A DNA stretch of 64,000 bases from Pseudomonadales bacterium (GCA_011525295.1 WTGV01000032.1:62001-126000); one strand, 5' to 3'. Shown: positions 36,237-46,760, counted from the stretch's first letter. Numbers and translations: made by a program. Notes: generated by a model not told the origin, from the sequence alone.

Positions 36237-37829
36237 TTAAATTCCAATCGCTTGAGACACTGGAGAGGGAATAAAACACCCACCAGTCATGGAACCCGAT
36301 GATTCCATTGCAACCAACTGTGGAACACCGAAGAGTCCAGGTGCGACACTGTTGCGTCTCACTCTCGTGTTCGAAAATTTCGCTCTCAAGTTGTTGACAG
36401 CGTCGGCGTCCATGTTGTCCATGATCGTTATTAAATCAGTCCCAGAAACATCGATTCTGGCTTGGTGCAACGCATCCGTCGTATCCATGCCAAAATCGCA
36501 AAGATAAGACAGAATTTGAAACACTGCGGGAAAAATCTGTCTTCCGCCACACGCACCTAACGCGAATTTTCTTCCATCTTGCACTTTTCCAATCACCGGG
36601 CACATGTTGCTTAGAGGTCTGCGACCGGGCGCGACGGAGTTTGGAGTATTGGGTCTCGGATCAAACCACATCATGCCGTTATTCAAGAGGATTCCAGTCT
36701 CGGGGAGCATTACAAAGGATCCAAAGACTGACATTAGCGTTTGGGTAAGAGACACCATGTTCCCGTCCCGATCTACAACGCAGAGATGTGATGTTGCCCC
36801 AACGGATGATTCTTTATTATTTCCGTCTCCTAGGTGCTTGAGTCGATATTCATAGGAATCGAGAAGAGTGTTTGCATAGATCTCATAGTCGGAAGAGTTT
36901 GGACACTTCCGGTCATTCATCGCCATTCGTTTTTCTAGTGCCGATAGGGCTTGTCCTAGTGTCGGTCCCGCTGATCGTCGCGACGGTGCAAAGACTTCGT
37001 GTCCTCGATAGTTGTGTTTCAAGGGTGTGTTGATGTAAGCTTCATATTGGTGCAAGTCTTCCAACTGAATTTTGGAACCAGCTCCTGCTAAGTCGACAGA
37101 GATTTTTTTCGCTAAATCACCAGAGTAGAATGCGTTCGGTCCTTCTCGTTGCAACACTCGCAGAGTATTAGCGAAATTTCCTAATTGGATGCGATTTGTT
37201 ACCCCGGATTCATCTTCCGTCTCTGGTGGGAGACCGTCAGGCAGATACACTCGTTCTACTTCGCCGTGAAGCCGCATGGTTCGCGCACCACGCAGAATCT
37301 GCAGTTGCGTATACCAATGTGTCGGCAATCCCCATTCAGCTAGCTGACAAGCTGGTTCGATCACATCACACCAATCCCACGTACCGAAAGTTTCTAGGGC
37401 TAGTGAGACTCCTTTTAAGTACCCCGGAGTAGCGATAGCAAAAGGTCCATGGACGTTTCTGTCTTCCAAGACTTCTGGCCAATGAAACGATGATGCGCCA
37501 GTAGCATTTCCAGTCAAGGGATAGTCAGTGGGATCTGCTAGTAATGGGGCGCGCATACCGAATTCAACAACGGAAACTCTATCTTCTTTCGCATCGTAAA
37601 GAGTCATAAATCCACCTCCACCGATGCCGCTCATCCACGGTTCGACGCACCCTAGCGCTAGTCCGCTCGCGACTGCCGCATCTATTGCATTGCCACCCCG
37701 GGCGAGAACAGAAGCCCCCACCTTCGATGCGAGATAGTGTTGTGTTGCAACAACCCCGTTAGAGCCGGTAACTGCAGGTTTTCGTAGGTTCCATTGTTCT
37801 TGAAAAATTGTTGGAAAATCTAGTTTCAT
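36237..37829 (-). CDS. Gamma-glutamyltransferase family protein
   Basis: From ATG 37829 the product is 530 residues. The N-terminus has GVVATQHYLASKVGASVLARGGNAIDAAVA, the opening of the GGT (Ntn hydrolase) fold. The autoprocessing threonine is in GATSHLCVVDRDGNMVSLTQT, equivalent to the TTH of E. coli Ggt. A GGRQIF loop follows. No signal peptide is seen, unlike classical periplasmic Ggt, so this may be a cytoplasmic member acting on other gamma-glutamyl or amide substrates. A TTG at 37865 would add 12 residues with no improvement in similarity. Confidence 0.9.
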   Translation of the reverse strand: MKLDFPTIFQEQWNLRKPAVTGSNGVVATQHYLASKVGASVLARGGNAIDAAVASGLALGCVEPWMSGIGGGGFMTLYDAKEDRVSVVEFGMRAPLLADPTDYPLTGNATGASSFHWPEVLEDRNVHGPFAIATPGYLKGVSLALETFGTWDWCDVIEPACQLAEWGLPTHWYTQLQILRGARTMRLHGEVERVYLPDGLPPETEDESGVTNRIQLGNFANTLRVLQREGPNAFYSGDLAKKISVDLAGAGSKIQLEDLHQYEAYINTPLKHNYRGHEVFAPSRRSAGPTLGQALSALEKRMAMNDRKCPNSSDYEIYANTLLDSYEYRLKHLGDGNNKESSVGATSHLCVVDRDGNMVSLTQTLMSVFGSFVMLPETGILLNNGMMWFDPRPNTPNSVAPGRRPLSNMCPVIGKVQDGRKFALGACGGRQIFPAVFQILSYLCDFGMDTTDALHQARIDVSGTDLITIMDNMDADAVNNLRAKFSNTRVRRNSVAPGLFGVPQLVAMESSGSMTGGCFIPSPVSQAIGI

Positions 37830-37980
37830 GGATATATTTGAAAGAACGTTTTTAAGCAAAATCAAGCTTGGCTACAATTCTAAATACTCTGAATTGCAAT
37901 AGTGCTGAGAAAGCACTAACCGCACGCTTCGAGTGATGTAAATGGCTGCTACTGATTCTTCTTATTCGAGATTCTTTCCT

Positions 37981-38694
37981 ATGAAAACTTTGACTTGCGC
38001 TGTGGTTCTTGTCTCACTCCTGATTGGAGGGATCGCACAAGCCCAATTTACATCGTCTGTCGTGTATGGTGGTACGATGCCGGAGTATCTACATCGGCTA
38101 GATTTGTTTGAGAACTATGGAAACAAGGAAAAGTTAATCGACGCTGAGAAGCAGTTAGTGAAATTTTCACATCGACACAAAGATGGAACCTTGACTGAAC
38201 GAGTCTTCAAACTTGACATTGTCGGTCCGACGGAGGACATTGTCGAATTTCACGTGACCTTTCAAAGAGAAGAAGACGAAGACAACAGTAGTGTAGAAAT
38301 TGACTTCGACGAAGCGGTGATCAGTTTTATTGGATTTCCACTACCTAAAAGTCATCCACTTGCAAAACGTTGGGGACACCGGTTGACATTCAACTTCGAT
38401 GGAAGAGATCAAGACGTGCAGACCGGAGAACGCTCACCGGTGAGATTTTCGTTCGACCACGACACCGAGCAATTAAAAAGGATTGACATCATGTCCATCT
38501 ACGAGACAGCTGAAGGATTCGTGGGTAAGATGAAACCCATGGAGCCAGAAAAGCCCTGGGACGTTAAATCAATGAGTTTAAAAAACCGTTTAAAACTAGT
38601 TGATGAATTGTTAGAGAAACACGGGATACCAGAACAACAGACCTCGGATGTGCTTGAAACAGAAGATCCCGACTATCCCCAACGCGACCCTTAG
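37981..38694 (+). CDS. Secreted protein of unknown function
   Basis: From ATG 37981 the product is 237 residues with a clear signal peptide (MKTLTCAVVLVSLLIGGIAQA, cleaving before QFTSS). An ATG at 37942 would add 13 residues before it. The mature protein is acidic and probably beta-rich in the middle (FKLDIVGPTEDIVEFHVTFQ, then IDFDEAVISFIGFPLP), with a helical C-terminus rich in charged residues. No family was recognised. It is convergent with the ATPase gene that follows. Confidence 0.72.
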   Translation: MKTLTCAVVLVSLLIGGIAQAQFTSSVVYGGTMPEYLHRLDLFENYGNKEKLIDAEKQLVKFSHRHKDGTLTERVFKLDIVGPTEDIVEFHVTFQREEDEDNSSVEIDFDEAVISFIGFPLPKSHPLAKRWGHRLTFNFDGRDQDVQTGERSPVRFSFDHDTEQLKRIDIMSIYETAEGFVGKMKPMEPEKPWDVKSMSLKNRLKLVDELLEKHGIPEQQTSDVLETEDPDYPQRDP

Positions 38695-38768
38695 CTAATC
38701 GATCGTTCCGGCCCGTCTCCCGTTTGATGATGTGAAATGGGATACGGTGACACTTCAGTAACTCCAAA

Positions 38769-39962
38769 CTATCGAACACCCGTTTTGAACAAGTCCTGAA
38801 TTTCGGTGCAGATTTCAAGAAGACTGACAGCTTCGGTGTCAGCACTCAGAGCTACTCGAGCACTGCCCGTGTGCACCACGAAACACCTGTCTGCGTCAAC
38901 GTCCTTCTTCGCGATATAAAAGCCCTTCTTTCTTCGTGCTGCGATATTTCGTTTTATCTCAATAGCCCATCGAGTTTGAAGACCTGGAAGCTGCAGTATT
39001 AAATCGATTTCAGCCCCCTTAGCCGTTCGATAAAAATTAGCTTGAGTTCCATGTGGTACTACGCTAAGAATGTTTTCTACGACGAATCCTTCCCAACTTT
39101 GTCCCACCACCGGATGTCCGTATAGTTGCATATCGGTTTGTATCCCTAGTAAGGCGTGCATCAGCCCGCTATCGCGAACATAAACTTTCGGGCTTTTTAC
39201 GTATTGTTTAGAGACATTAGTGCGCAAAGGTCTAAGGACTCTTAGTAGTAATAACTGTTCCAGTAGTTCGATGTAATTACGGATTGTTGGTGAGGATACT
39301 CCCAGCGATTTAGCAAGCGAAGAGTAGTTGACAATCGATCCTTGCGAATAGGACAACATGGTCCAAAGTTGTTCGACCAATGCGGTTGGAGTCCGTTCAG
39401 AAAATACTTTTAAATCCCGTTCAAGGTATGTTTTGATGAAATCCGTGCGCCATCTAAAGCTCTTTGCATCGGGCTTCGATGTTAAACTGTCAGGAAATCC
39501 TCCACGTAGCCACAAATTGGTTAGGTCGATTCCACTCTGATGCGCTTCAACGATGTTGATGGGTTCGAGCTCCACATAGGTGATTCTGCCGGCTAAGCTT
39601 TCGCTACTTTGTCGTAGCAAGTCCATTGAAGCAGATCCCAAGATCAAATACATACCGTGGCGTAAGCCTTCAAGTCGTGCTCGGTCGATCTCTCCTCGTA
39701 ATTGGGAGAATATTTCAGGAGATCGATGTATTTCATCAAGAATAACCAATTTATCTCGGTTTTGTGAGAAGAAGAAGTCTGGATCTTCCAGCACTAGGCG
39801 ATCACTTTGTCGTTCGAGATCGAGGTATCTTGACGCTGTTTGTTCTGCTATTTGAACAGCGAGCGTAGTTTTACCAACCTGACGTGGGCCAATCAACGCG
39901 ACACACGCTTGACTGGCTAACGAGTCGATTAGATTTTTGTATGCGAGGCGAGGTATTAACAT
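38769..39962 (-). CDS. AAA_14/DUF4143 ATPase
   Basis: The 397-residue product has an N-terminal AAA fold with Walker A GPRQVGKTTLA and Walker B LVILDEIHRSPE (about residues 20-150). A winged-helix segment (SLGVSSPTIRNYIELLEQLLLLRVLRP) and a C-terminal DUF4143 domain (ENILSV to GAEIDLILQL, with a PD-(D/E)xK-like layout) follow. This is a very widespread, mobile family of unknown biological role, usually in single-gene units as here. It starts with ATG; the region upstream is AT-rich. Confidence 0.92.
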   Translation of the reverse strand: MLIPRLAYKNLIDSLASQACVALIGPRQVGKTTLAVQIAEQTASRYLDLERQSDRLVLEDPDFFFSQNRDKLVILDEIHRSPEIFSQLRGEIDRARLEGLRHGMYLILGSASMDLLRQSSESLAGRITYVELEPINIVEAHQSGIDLTNLWLRGGFPDSLTSKPDAKSFRWRTDFIKTYLERDLKVFSERTPTALVEQLWTMLSYSQGSIVNYSSLAKSLGVSSPTIRNYIELLEQLLLLRVLRPLRTNVSKQYVKSPKVYVRDSGLMHALLGIQTDMQLYGHPVVGQSWEGFVVENILSVVPHGTQANFYRTAKGAEIDLILQLPGLQTRWAIEIKRNIAARRKKGFYIAKKDVDADRCFVVHTGSARVALSADTEAVSLLEICTEIQDLFKTGVR

Positions 39963-40448
39963 CCTATATTCAACATCTGTTTTTAAATATAAGAGTTTAT
40001 TTTAAATAAAAATTGTGTACTGCGTACGCTTCAAAGGTTTAGTTTTTTGTACTCGTTTTTACTTTGAGCACTTTGGATTATGTTTTTGCGGACACTTAGT
40101 CAAGGAGCATTACCTGTTCAATCTTGTACTATCAAACAGACGCGCCTTGACTTAACATCGATGTCGTCGATTCGTGGAGTTCGGTGCATCTTAAGTGTCT
40201 AATACATGCTTTGGTGCATCTAACGACTATAGATCTACTCTGTGTCAGACATGGCAGGTTTCTTGGATACGTTCTTTGGTCAACCCAAAATGTACAGAAA
40301 TTTAGCTATATAGGCTGTGTTTTCAGATTTCTATGAGAAAATGCAATTCACGAGCGCAATCAATCACGGCGCGATGAACAACCACGCGCAAAATGCAACT
40401 CTTCAACACACGCATTTCAAAAAAGCCTTCGCTACAAGGAGGAGCTTT
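39963..40448. other. AT-rich intergenic region
   Basis: This 486-base region lies between the leftward ATPase and the rightward ankyrin gene. The first 60 bases are very AT-rich and probably contain the ATPase promoter. A nine-base direct repeat occurs at 40183 and 40213. No convincing gene or RNA was seen. An in-frame extension of the ankyrin gene from GTG 40317 is possible but unlikely. Confidence 0.4.
40183..40221 (+). repeat. Direct repeat GGTGCATCT, 30-base period
   Basis: GGTGCATCT is found at 40183-40191 and 40213-40221, exactly 30 bases apart, or close to three helical turns. It lies about 230 bases before the ankyrin gene and could be a pair of regulator half-sites. It may also be chance. 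Confidence 0.3.
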
Positions 40449-41981
40449 ATGAGACCGTTTTCACGAGCTTTACTAGGGCTTGCATGTATAGCAGCTACAA
40501 CTCTTCAGCCCCAGGAGAGCGACAGGAATCTAGACCTTGAAATACCCCAATGGACGACTGAGGACTTTTACGACGCTATTGACAAAGACGACGTGACATC
40601 TGTTCAAGAATATCTATCGGATACCAAGCGCGCCACAAAAGAATTTCTAAGCTATTACTTGCTCGACTATGCTCTTGAACAAGAGAGGAATCAAATTGCA
40701 CAACTAATGGTCGAAGCCGGAGCTGGAGTCGATACCTTTTCAGCCGTTAAGTACGAAAACGTCCCGATACTTGAAGAGATGTTGAAACGAGGAATAGCAC
40801 CAGTAGGAGCGTCGCTTGCAGCTGAACGGGGCAACACTGACCTAGTGGTCATGTTGTTGGATCATGGAGAGGGTGACTTAAACATCGAAGGAGCAGTCCA
40901 AAATGGGCACCTGGATACGGTGAAATTACTTCTTGACCATGGCGCGGAACCTGATGGGTTAGTAACAGCCGTCGCTCTCGGACATGAAGCTGTGGCACAA
41001 CTTCTCTTGGACTCAGGTGCGAATCCCAACGAGTTAACTCGATTTAGTGGAGACGTTTGGCGTCAAGTCGACCTTCCATCAAAGTACACACTCGAATATC
41101 TGTCCCCACTACACTATGCTGTTCTTCACAAATCGTTAGATTTGGTGAATGCGCTGTTAAAAGCAGGAGCAGATCCCAATATATTCCCGAGTGCGAGTAC
41201 ATTGAATGAACATAGTTTTCACGATGACGCCTGGCCTACGGTACTTCACACTGCACAAGATCCAGAGTGGGGAGATAAGGCTATCGCGAAGGTTCTGAAG
41301 AAAAAAGGTGCAATCTTAGATATATCAATTGATGAGGATGACGCGCAATTGGAGTTGGATCTCTATAGAGCAGCCGAAGAGTGGAACTATGAAGAGGTCG
41401 CTCGGTTGTTGAAATTAGGCGCAGCACCTACCGGATTTGGAAGTTTCTACTACGAGATGTCAGAACGATACGATCCTAAAATCGTACAAGCCTTCGTTGA
41501 AGCTGGTGCTGACCCTAACGTCTTCAATTTACTTGCTGGCGGTCCTATGTACACGCCTACAGCATTAACGCTTTGGAACGGAGATATAGAGAACTTTAAG
41601 CGATTTGTTGAGGCAGGTGCTGAGATTAGTGAGCCTTTGCATGGTTGGTACATGAAACTTGCCCACAGCCCAGGACTCAGCGAGGCAAGAGAAATTCTTT
41701 GGAAGCTAGGCCATAAGCGACAGTACCAATACTATCGAGCCCCATTCAATCTCGCCCTTCTTCACGATGTCGAAGCCATGCTGGCTAAGGGAGCTCGACC
41801 CGTGGGGCTGAGAACCGCAGTAGGGAGAGGACGCGAGCTTGAAGTGAAGTTATTATTAGAAGCCGGGGCAGATCCAAACGAGCAGGATGACCGCGACAAA
41901 AATTCAATTCTTGAGGTAGCGCAGGAATCTGGTAATGAACACATCATTGGAATGTTGAAGATCGCTGGAGCTACGGAATAA
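40449..41981 (+). CDS. Secreted ankyrin-repeat protein
   Basis: ATG 40449 follows an AAGGAGGAG Shine-Dalgarno sequence, which favours it over GTG 40317. The 510-residue product opens with a signal-peptide-like segment (RPFSRALLGLACIAATTLQ). At least eight ankyrin repeats follow, recognisable from GHEAVAQLLLDSGANPN, SLDLVNALLKAGADPN and ELEVKLLLEAGADPNEQD. A less regular stretch separates two repeat blocks. Export implies protein binding in the periplasm or outside the cell. The partner is unknown. Confidence 0.88.
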   Translation: MRPFSRALLGLACIAATTLQPQESDRNLDLEIPQWTTEDFYDAIDKDDVTSVQEYLSDTKRATKEFLSYYLLDYALEQERNQIAQLMVEAGAGVDTFSAVKYENVPILEEMLKRGIAPVGASLAAERGNTDLVVMLLDHGEGDLNIEGAVQNGHLDTVKLLLDHGAEPDGLVTAVALGHEAVAQLLLDSGANPNELTRFSGDVWRQVDLPSKYTLEYLSPLHYAVLHKSLDLVNALLKAGADPNIFPSASTLNEHSFHDDAWPTVLHTAQDPEWGDKAIAKVLKKKGAILDISIDEDDAQLELDLYRAAEEWNYEEVARLLKLGAAPTGFGSFYYEMSERYDPKIVQAFVEAGADPNVFNLLAGGPMYTPTALTLWNGDIENFKRFVEAGAEISEPLHGWYMKLAHSPGLSEAREILWKLGHKRQYQYYRAPFNLALLHDVEAMLAKGARPVGLRTAVGRGRELEVKLLLEAGADPNEQDDRDKNSILEVAQESGNEHIIGMLKIAGATE

Positions 41982-42125
41982 ATTAGGACACGTCAATAAT
42001 GGCTCGGTCTCTCGTTAGTCCGAAGTCCGCCTTACTTAAATTGGAATTCAGCTCCGATTCGTAAAGGAGCGCAATTTCTCACAGATTAGAACGTTTGAAA
42101 TTATTTGCGGTTCCGTCGAACATGG

Positions 42126-45100
42126 TCAAGCGCTCGTCGGTTTGCTCCGAATTCCAATCAAGGTCCACTTCTTGTACAACAAGAATAAAGGTGGTAGCAC
42201 AATCAAAGTTAGGATCATCGCACTGATCATTCCACCAAACATTGGTGCCGCGATGCGTTGCATGATTTGAGCCCCTGAACCCGATGCCCACATAATCGGC
42301 AATAGTCCGAGAAAGACCGTCATCGTTGTCATCATGATGGGGCGGATACGTAGCATCGCACCTTCTTCAATCGCCGCTACAACGTCTTTCAATACTAATG
42401 CTCGTTGTTCAGCTCCAGCTTGTTCGCGCTTTTGGTCCATTGCAAGATTAAGGTAGGTGAGAAGGACCACCCCTAATTCCACAGCTACTCCAGCCAGAGC
42501 GATGAAGCCAACACCTACGGCGACTGAAAGGTCATACTCTAGAAGGTAGAGACAAACGATCCCACCGACTAAAGCGAACGGTACGGTTGTGACAATGAGG
42601 AAAACATCGGTAGCACGTCGGAAATTCAAGAACAACAACACGAGTACTATTCCCAACGTCAAAGGACCCATAATCATTAGACGTTGCTGTGCGCGTACGA
42701 GGTATTCATACTGTCCGGACCATTCCAACGAGTAGTTTGGAGGAAGATCGACTTGCTCTCGGACGACTTGTTGCGCTTCGGCCACGTACGAACCAAGATC
42801 GCGATCCATGATGTCTATGAATAACCAACCCGTCGGTCGAGCGTTTTCACTCTTAATCATCGGCGCGCCATCTGTAACTTCAATTGTGGCGACGTCTCCA
42901 AGTGCAACTCTTGCTCCCTTGGGAGTGGTAATAGGTAAGTTCTCTAAGCTCTCGATCGAACTTCGAACTTTTTGGGGATAACGAATGTTGATCGGATATC
43001 GTTCGAGACCTTCAACTGTAGTTGCGACATTCATGCCTCCGATTGCAGTACTCACGATATCTTGAACATCACTCACGTTGAGTCCATATCGTGCTGCGCG
43101 TAAACGATCAATATCGACACTCAGATATCGACCACCTGCAACTCGTTCCGCGAATACTGACGCAGTACCTGGTACGTCTGCTAACGCTTCTTCGATAGCG
43201 GTTCCGATAGACTGAACGACCTTCAAATCTGGACCTAAGATTTTGATCCCAACAGGTGTCTTTATTCCAGTAGCGAGCATGTCTATGCGAGTCTTAATAG
43301 GCATGACCCATGCGTTGTTTAAACCCGGAAAATTGACACGCTTGTTCAATTCATCGCGAATGTCGTCCATGGTAACTCCAGGTCGCCATTCGTCTCGAGG
43401 TTTGAGTTGTATGGATGTCTCGATCATGGTTAGTGGTGCCGGGTCGGTCGCGGTGTCAGCTCGACCGACTTTCCCGAAAACGTTCTCTACCTCCGGCACG
43501 CCACGAATGAGTTTGTCCGTTTGTTGTAGTAATTCGCGTGCTTTATCTACCGAAATTCCTGGGTGAGTCGTCGGCATGTACATTAAATCGCCTTCGTCAA
43601 GTGGTGGCATGAATTCCGTACCCAACTTGGTGATCGGCCAGAACCCGCAAGCAAGAACAAGCACGCTAACGATGATCGTCGACTTGGGGAAGCGAAGAAT
43701 CACGCCCAAAACGGGGCGGTATACCCAAACCAATAGTTTGTTGAGGGGATTGCGTTGTTCGGAAAATATCTGTCCTCGTACCAAATATCCTGTTAAAACC
43801 GGTATTAAGGTAATCGCCAGGATGGCAGCAACTGCCATTGAATAAGTCTTGGTGAAAGCAAGAGGTTTGAACAACCTACCTTCCTGAGCTTCTAGCGTGA
43901 AGACGGGTAAAAAGCTCAGTGTGATGATGAGCAGGCAGAAGAAAATTGGAGGTCCGAGCTGTGTCGCGGCCTCGCGAATTGCCTTCCATCGCAGCTCGGT
44001 AGAAATTTTTGAACCCGGCGGCGCATAGTGCTCAATACGTTTATGCGCGTTTTCAACGATCACGATCGCGCCGTCGACCATTGCGCCGATCGCGATCGCG
44101 ATACCTCCAAGAGACATGATGTTGGCATTAATCCCCTGTATCCGCATCACAAAGAAAGCACCTAAGATGGCGATGGGCAGGCTCAATATGATGACGAGAG
44201 AGGATCGTAGATGAAAGAGGAAGAGGGCGCAGACCAATGCGACGATCAAGAATTCTTCGATCAGAGTGTCGCGCAGATTGTGTACTGAATTTGAGATGAG
44301 TTTGGATCGATCATAGGTGGGGACGACTTCAACGCCTTCGGGTAAGCTCGGCTTAAGTTCTTCGAGTCGTTTCTTAACGTTGCTAATCGTTCTCAGAGCA
44401 TTTTCGCCAGAACGCATTACGACGATACCACCAACGACCTCACCTTCGCCATCGAGTTCCGCGATACCGCGTCGCATCTGCGGGCCGATTCGAATTTCGG
44501 CAATATCTGACAAAAGAATCGGTGTACCGCGAGGATTCAATCCAATAGGAATCTGTTGAAGATCCTCCAAGCCTTCGATGTATCCGCCGGCGCGAATCAT
44601 GTATTCTGCTTCTCCCATCTCAATGACTGAACCACCGGTTTCTCGATTATTCGCTCTTATTGCTTCTCGAATTTGTTTAAGCGTTAATCCATAGGTATAG
44701 AGTCTGTCGGGGTCTACAACTACTTGATACTGCCGTACCATGCCGCCGACAGTCGCAACTTCAGCAACCCCAGGTACTGTTTTGAGTTCGTATTTCAAGA
44801 ACCAGTCTTGCAGACTTCTAAGTTGGCTCAGGTCTAGGTTTCCATTGTGGTCGACAAGCGCGTATTGATAAACCCAACCAACACCAGTAGCGTCTGGACC
44901 TATGGTAGGTTCAACACCTTCTGGCAATTGGTTCTTTGCTTGAATCAGATTCTCTGTGACTCGGGAGATCGCCCAATAGAGGTCAGTACCATCTTCGAAA
45001 ATCACATACACGTAGGAATCGCCGAAAAAGGAATATCCGCGAACGTCAATTGCTTTCGGGACGGAAAGCATCGCGACTGAAAGCGGGTAGGTTACCTGAT

Positions 45101-45287
45101 TCTCGACTACTTGCGGAGCTTGCCCATGATAGGTAGTCTTTACGATAACTTGCACATCGGAAAGGTCGGGGATCGCATCAATAGGGGTGCGGAATACGCT
45201 GATGACACCACCGACGATAAGAAACACCGTCGCGATCAGAATGAGTTTTCGATTGTCGATTGACCAACCGATAATGCGCGCGATCAT
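42126..45287 (-). CDS. cusA: Heavy-metal efflux RND transporter, CusA/CzcA family
   Basis: The 1053-residue inner-membrane proton antiporter opens MIARIIGWSIDNRKLILIA and has twelve membrane helices in the RND pattern. FRTPIDAIPDLSDVQVIV, GQAPQVVENQVTYPLSVAML and GGIAIAIGAMVDGAIVIVENAHKR mark the heavy-metal (HME) class. Similarity to CusA/SilA and the CusF-like domain on the adjacent CusB favour Cu(I)/Ag(I) export, though the metal cannot be proved from sequence. It is the last gene of cusCBA, six bases after cusB. Confidence 0.93.
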   Translation of the reverse strand: MIARIIGWSIDNRKLILIATVFLIVGGVISVFRTPIDAIPDLSDVQVIVKTTYHGQAPQVVENQVTYPLSVAMLSVPKAIDVRGYSFFGDSYVYVIFEDGTDLYWAISRVTENLIQAKNQLPEGVEPTIGPDATGVGWVYQYALVDHNGNLDLSQLRSLQDWFLKYELKTVPGVAEVATVGGMVRQYQVVVDPDRLYTYGLTLKQIREAIRANNRETGGSVIEMGEAEYMIRAGGYIEGLEDLQQIPIGLNPRGTPILLSDIAEIRIGPQMRRGIAELDGEGEVVGGIVVMRSGENALRTISNVKKRLEELKPSLPEGVEVVPTYDRSKLISNSVHNLRDTLIEEFLIVALVCALFLFHLRSSLVIILSLPIAILGAFFVMRIQGINANIMSLGGIAIAIGAMVDGAIVIVENAHKRIEHYAPPGSKISTELRWKAIREAATQLGPPIFFCLLIITLSFLPVFTLEAQEGRLFKPLAFTKTYSMAVAAILAITLIPVLTGYLVRGQIFSEQRNPLNKLLVWVYRPVLGVILRFPKSTIIVSVLVLACGFWPITKLGTEFMPPLDEGDLMYMPTTHPGISVDKARELLQQTDKLIRGVPEVENVFGKVGRADTATDPAPLTMIETSIQLKPRDEWRPGVTMDDIRDELNKRVNFPGLNNAWVMPIKTRIDMLATGIKTPVGIKILGPDLKVVQSIGTAIEEALADVPGTASVFAERVAGGRYLSVDIDRLRAARYGLNVSDVQDIVSTAIGGMNVATTVEGLERYPINIRYPQKVRSSIESLENLPITTPKGARVALGDVATIEVTDGAPMIKSENARPTGWLFIDIMDRDLGSYVAEAQQVVREQVDLPPNYSLEWSGQYEYLVRAQQRLMIMGPLTLGIVLVLLFLNFRRATDVFLIVTTVPFALVGGIVCLYLLEYDLSVAVGVGFIALAGVAVELGVVLLTYLNLAMDQKREQAGAEQRALVLKDVVAAIEEGAMLRIRPIMMTTMTVFLGLLPIMWASGSGAQIMQRIAAPMFGGMISAMILTLIVLPPLFLLYKKWTLIGIRSKPTSA

Positions 45288-45293
45288 GGAGAT

Positions 45294-46760
45294 TTACTGT
45301 TCTTCGGAAACTTGTTGGACACCTATGATTTTGGCGCGTTCGCCGGGTTTCCGCTCGAGATCCAGAATGACTTCCTGGCCTTTCTCCAAACCATCAAACA
45401 GTGATTCTTCTGCGACGGGTAAGAACATCGTCATGGACTTCCAACCCCATTCCGGAATTCTCCCGTGTTTTATACGAAGGCGTTGGCCTTCGTGGTCGAA
45501 TTCGCGTATCGTAGCGCTCACCGAAACGTTGATTGGCTTCTCAGCTTCTTTTTTCTCTTCTTCATAGCGTGCGATAGCTACTTCAATATTGGACTCTGAG
45601 TCAATAAGAAATTGTCCGGAGGTAACTATAGAGTCGCCTTCTTTTAGCCCGTCCAGTATGTGAACTCGTGCATCGACTTCCATACCTACAACTACTGGTA
45701 CGGAGCGATAGATACTACTCTCAGCAGCTAGCACAACCCTGTCGGTTAAACCACCTCGAATGACTGCTTCGGATGGTATGTGAAGAACCGATTCAGATCC
45801 TTCAACCAGAATGGTCACTCTAGCGAACATATTGGGTCGTAATACCTCATTGTTGGTATCGAACATAATGCGCACTTGCAAACTTCGCGTAGTGGGATCA
45901 AGTTCGGGATAGATGTAATCCACAGACCCCTTATAGGTTCGACCAGGATTTGCTTCCAGCTCAAACTCTACCTTCTGCCCAACTTCCACAAAGCTCGACT
46001 GTCGTTCCAAAATTTCTGCAACAATCCACACCTTGTCTAGTTCGGCAATCGACATTGTGTGGGTAGCGGGAGTAACGTGTTCGCCTTCGCGAATGCCCAA
46101 CATCCCGACCACGCCGTCTGATTTGGCGAAGACGCGCACCCGTTGGCTAGTCGTCTCCGATTCGTTGAGTTCTTGTATCTGTTCGGAGGAAAGACCGAGT
46201 GCTTCTAAGCGACCAGCAGCGGCCTCCAGCATGTCTTGATTGTTATTTGACTTCGCTAAGAGATATTCTTCTTGTGCATTGACAAGTTCCGGAGAATATA
46301 TCTCAAACAGTACTTGACCTTCTTCAACCGGATCTCCTGTATCTTTGACACTCAGTTTTTCTATCCATCCTTCGACTCGTGTATGGATGTGGTGCAAGGC
46401 ATTCTCGTCGTATTCGACGTAACCTACCGCTTGGATTTTTCGATCCAGTTTTCCTTTTTTGACGGCGGAGGTCCGAATCCCCATGTTTTGCTCGACGAGG
46501 GGATTGATCTGAACCTCGTCTTCAGATAGGTCTTCACCACCTGCGTATACAGGGACTAAATCCATACCCATTGGAGACTTACCGGGTTCATCGCGGCGGA
46601 AGTTTGGGTCCATAGGAGCGACCCAGTACAGAATTTCTTTCTCATCGGATTTCTCGCCGGTTGCTTCAGATCCTTGCATACTCTTCAACACCCAAGCAGC
46701 GGCAAAACCGATCCCAACGCCAACTACGAGCAGTGCGATTATCAAAAAAATGCGTTTCAT
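45294..46760 (-). CDS. cusB: CusB-type membrane fusion protein with C-terminal CusF-like domain
   Basis: From ATG 46760 (GGAG seven bases upstream) the product is 488 residues. It has an N-terminal signal anchor (about 2-24) and a metal-binding HMBD segment (YWVAPMDPNFRRDEPGKSPMGM). The adaptor core with hairpin and barrel-sandwich regions follows. The last 80 or so residues form a CusF-like domain: IKHGRIPEWGWKSMTMFLPV has the His, Trp and Met-x-Met layout that binds Cu(I)/Ag(I). Fusion puts the periplasmic metallochaperone on the adaptor. The start overlaps the cusC stop (ATGA). Confidence 0.93.
   Translation of the reverse strand: MKRIFLIIALLVVGVGIGFAAAWVLKSMQGSEATGEKSDEKEILYWVAPMDPNFRRDEPGKSPMGMDLVPVYAGGEDLSEDEVQINPLVEQNMGIRTSAVKKGKLDRKIQAVGYVEYDENALHHIHTRVEGWIEKLSVKDTGDPVEEGQVLFEIYSPELVNAQEEYLLAKSNNNQDMLEAAAGRLEALGLSSEQIQELNESETTSQRVRVFAKSDGVVGMLGIREGEHVTPATHTMSIAELDKVWIVAEILERQSSFVEVGQKVEFELEANPGRTYKGSVDYIYPELDPTTRSLQVRIMFDTNNEVLRPNMFARVTILVEGSESVLHIPSEAVIRGGLTDRVVLAAESSIYRSVPVVVGMEVDARVHILDGLKEGDSIVTSGQFLIDSESNIEVAIARYEEEKKEAEKPINVSVSATIREFDHEGQRLRIKHGRIPEWGWKSMTMFLPVAEESLFDGLEKGQEVILDLERKPGERAKIIGVQQVSEEQ

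Noticed and set aside
40317-40448. 44-residue N-terminal extension of the ankyrin protein
   Set aside because: ATG 40449 has a much better Shine-Dalgarno sequence and begins a signal peptide.
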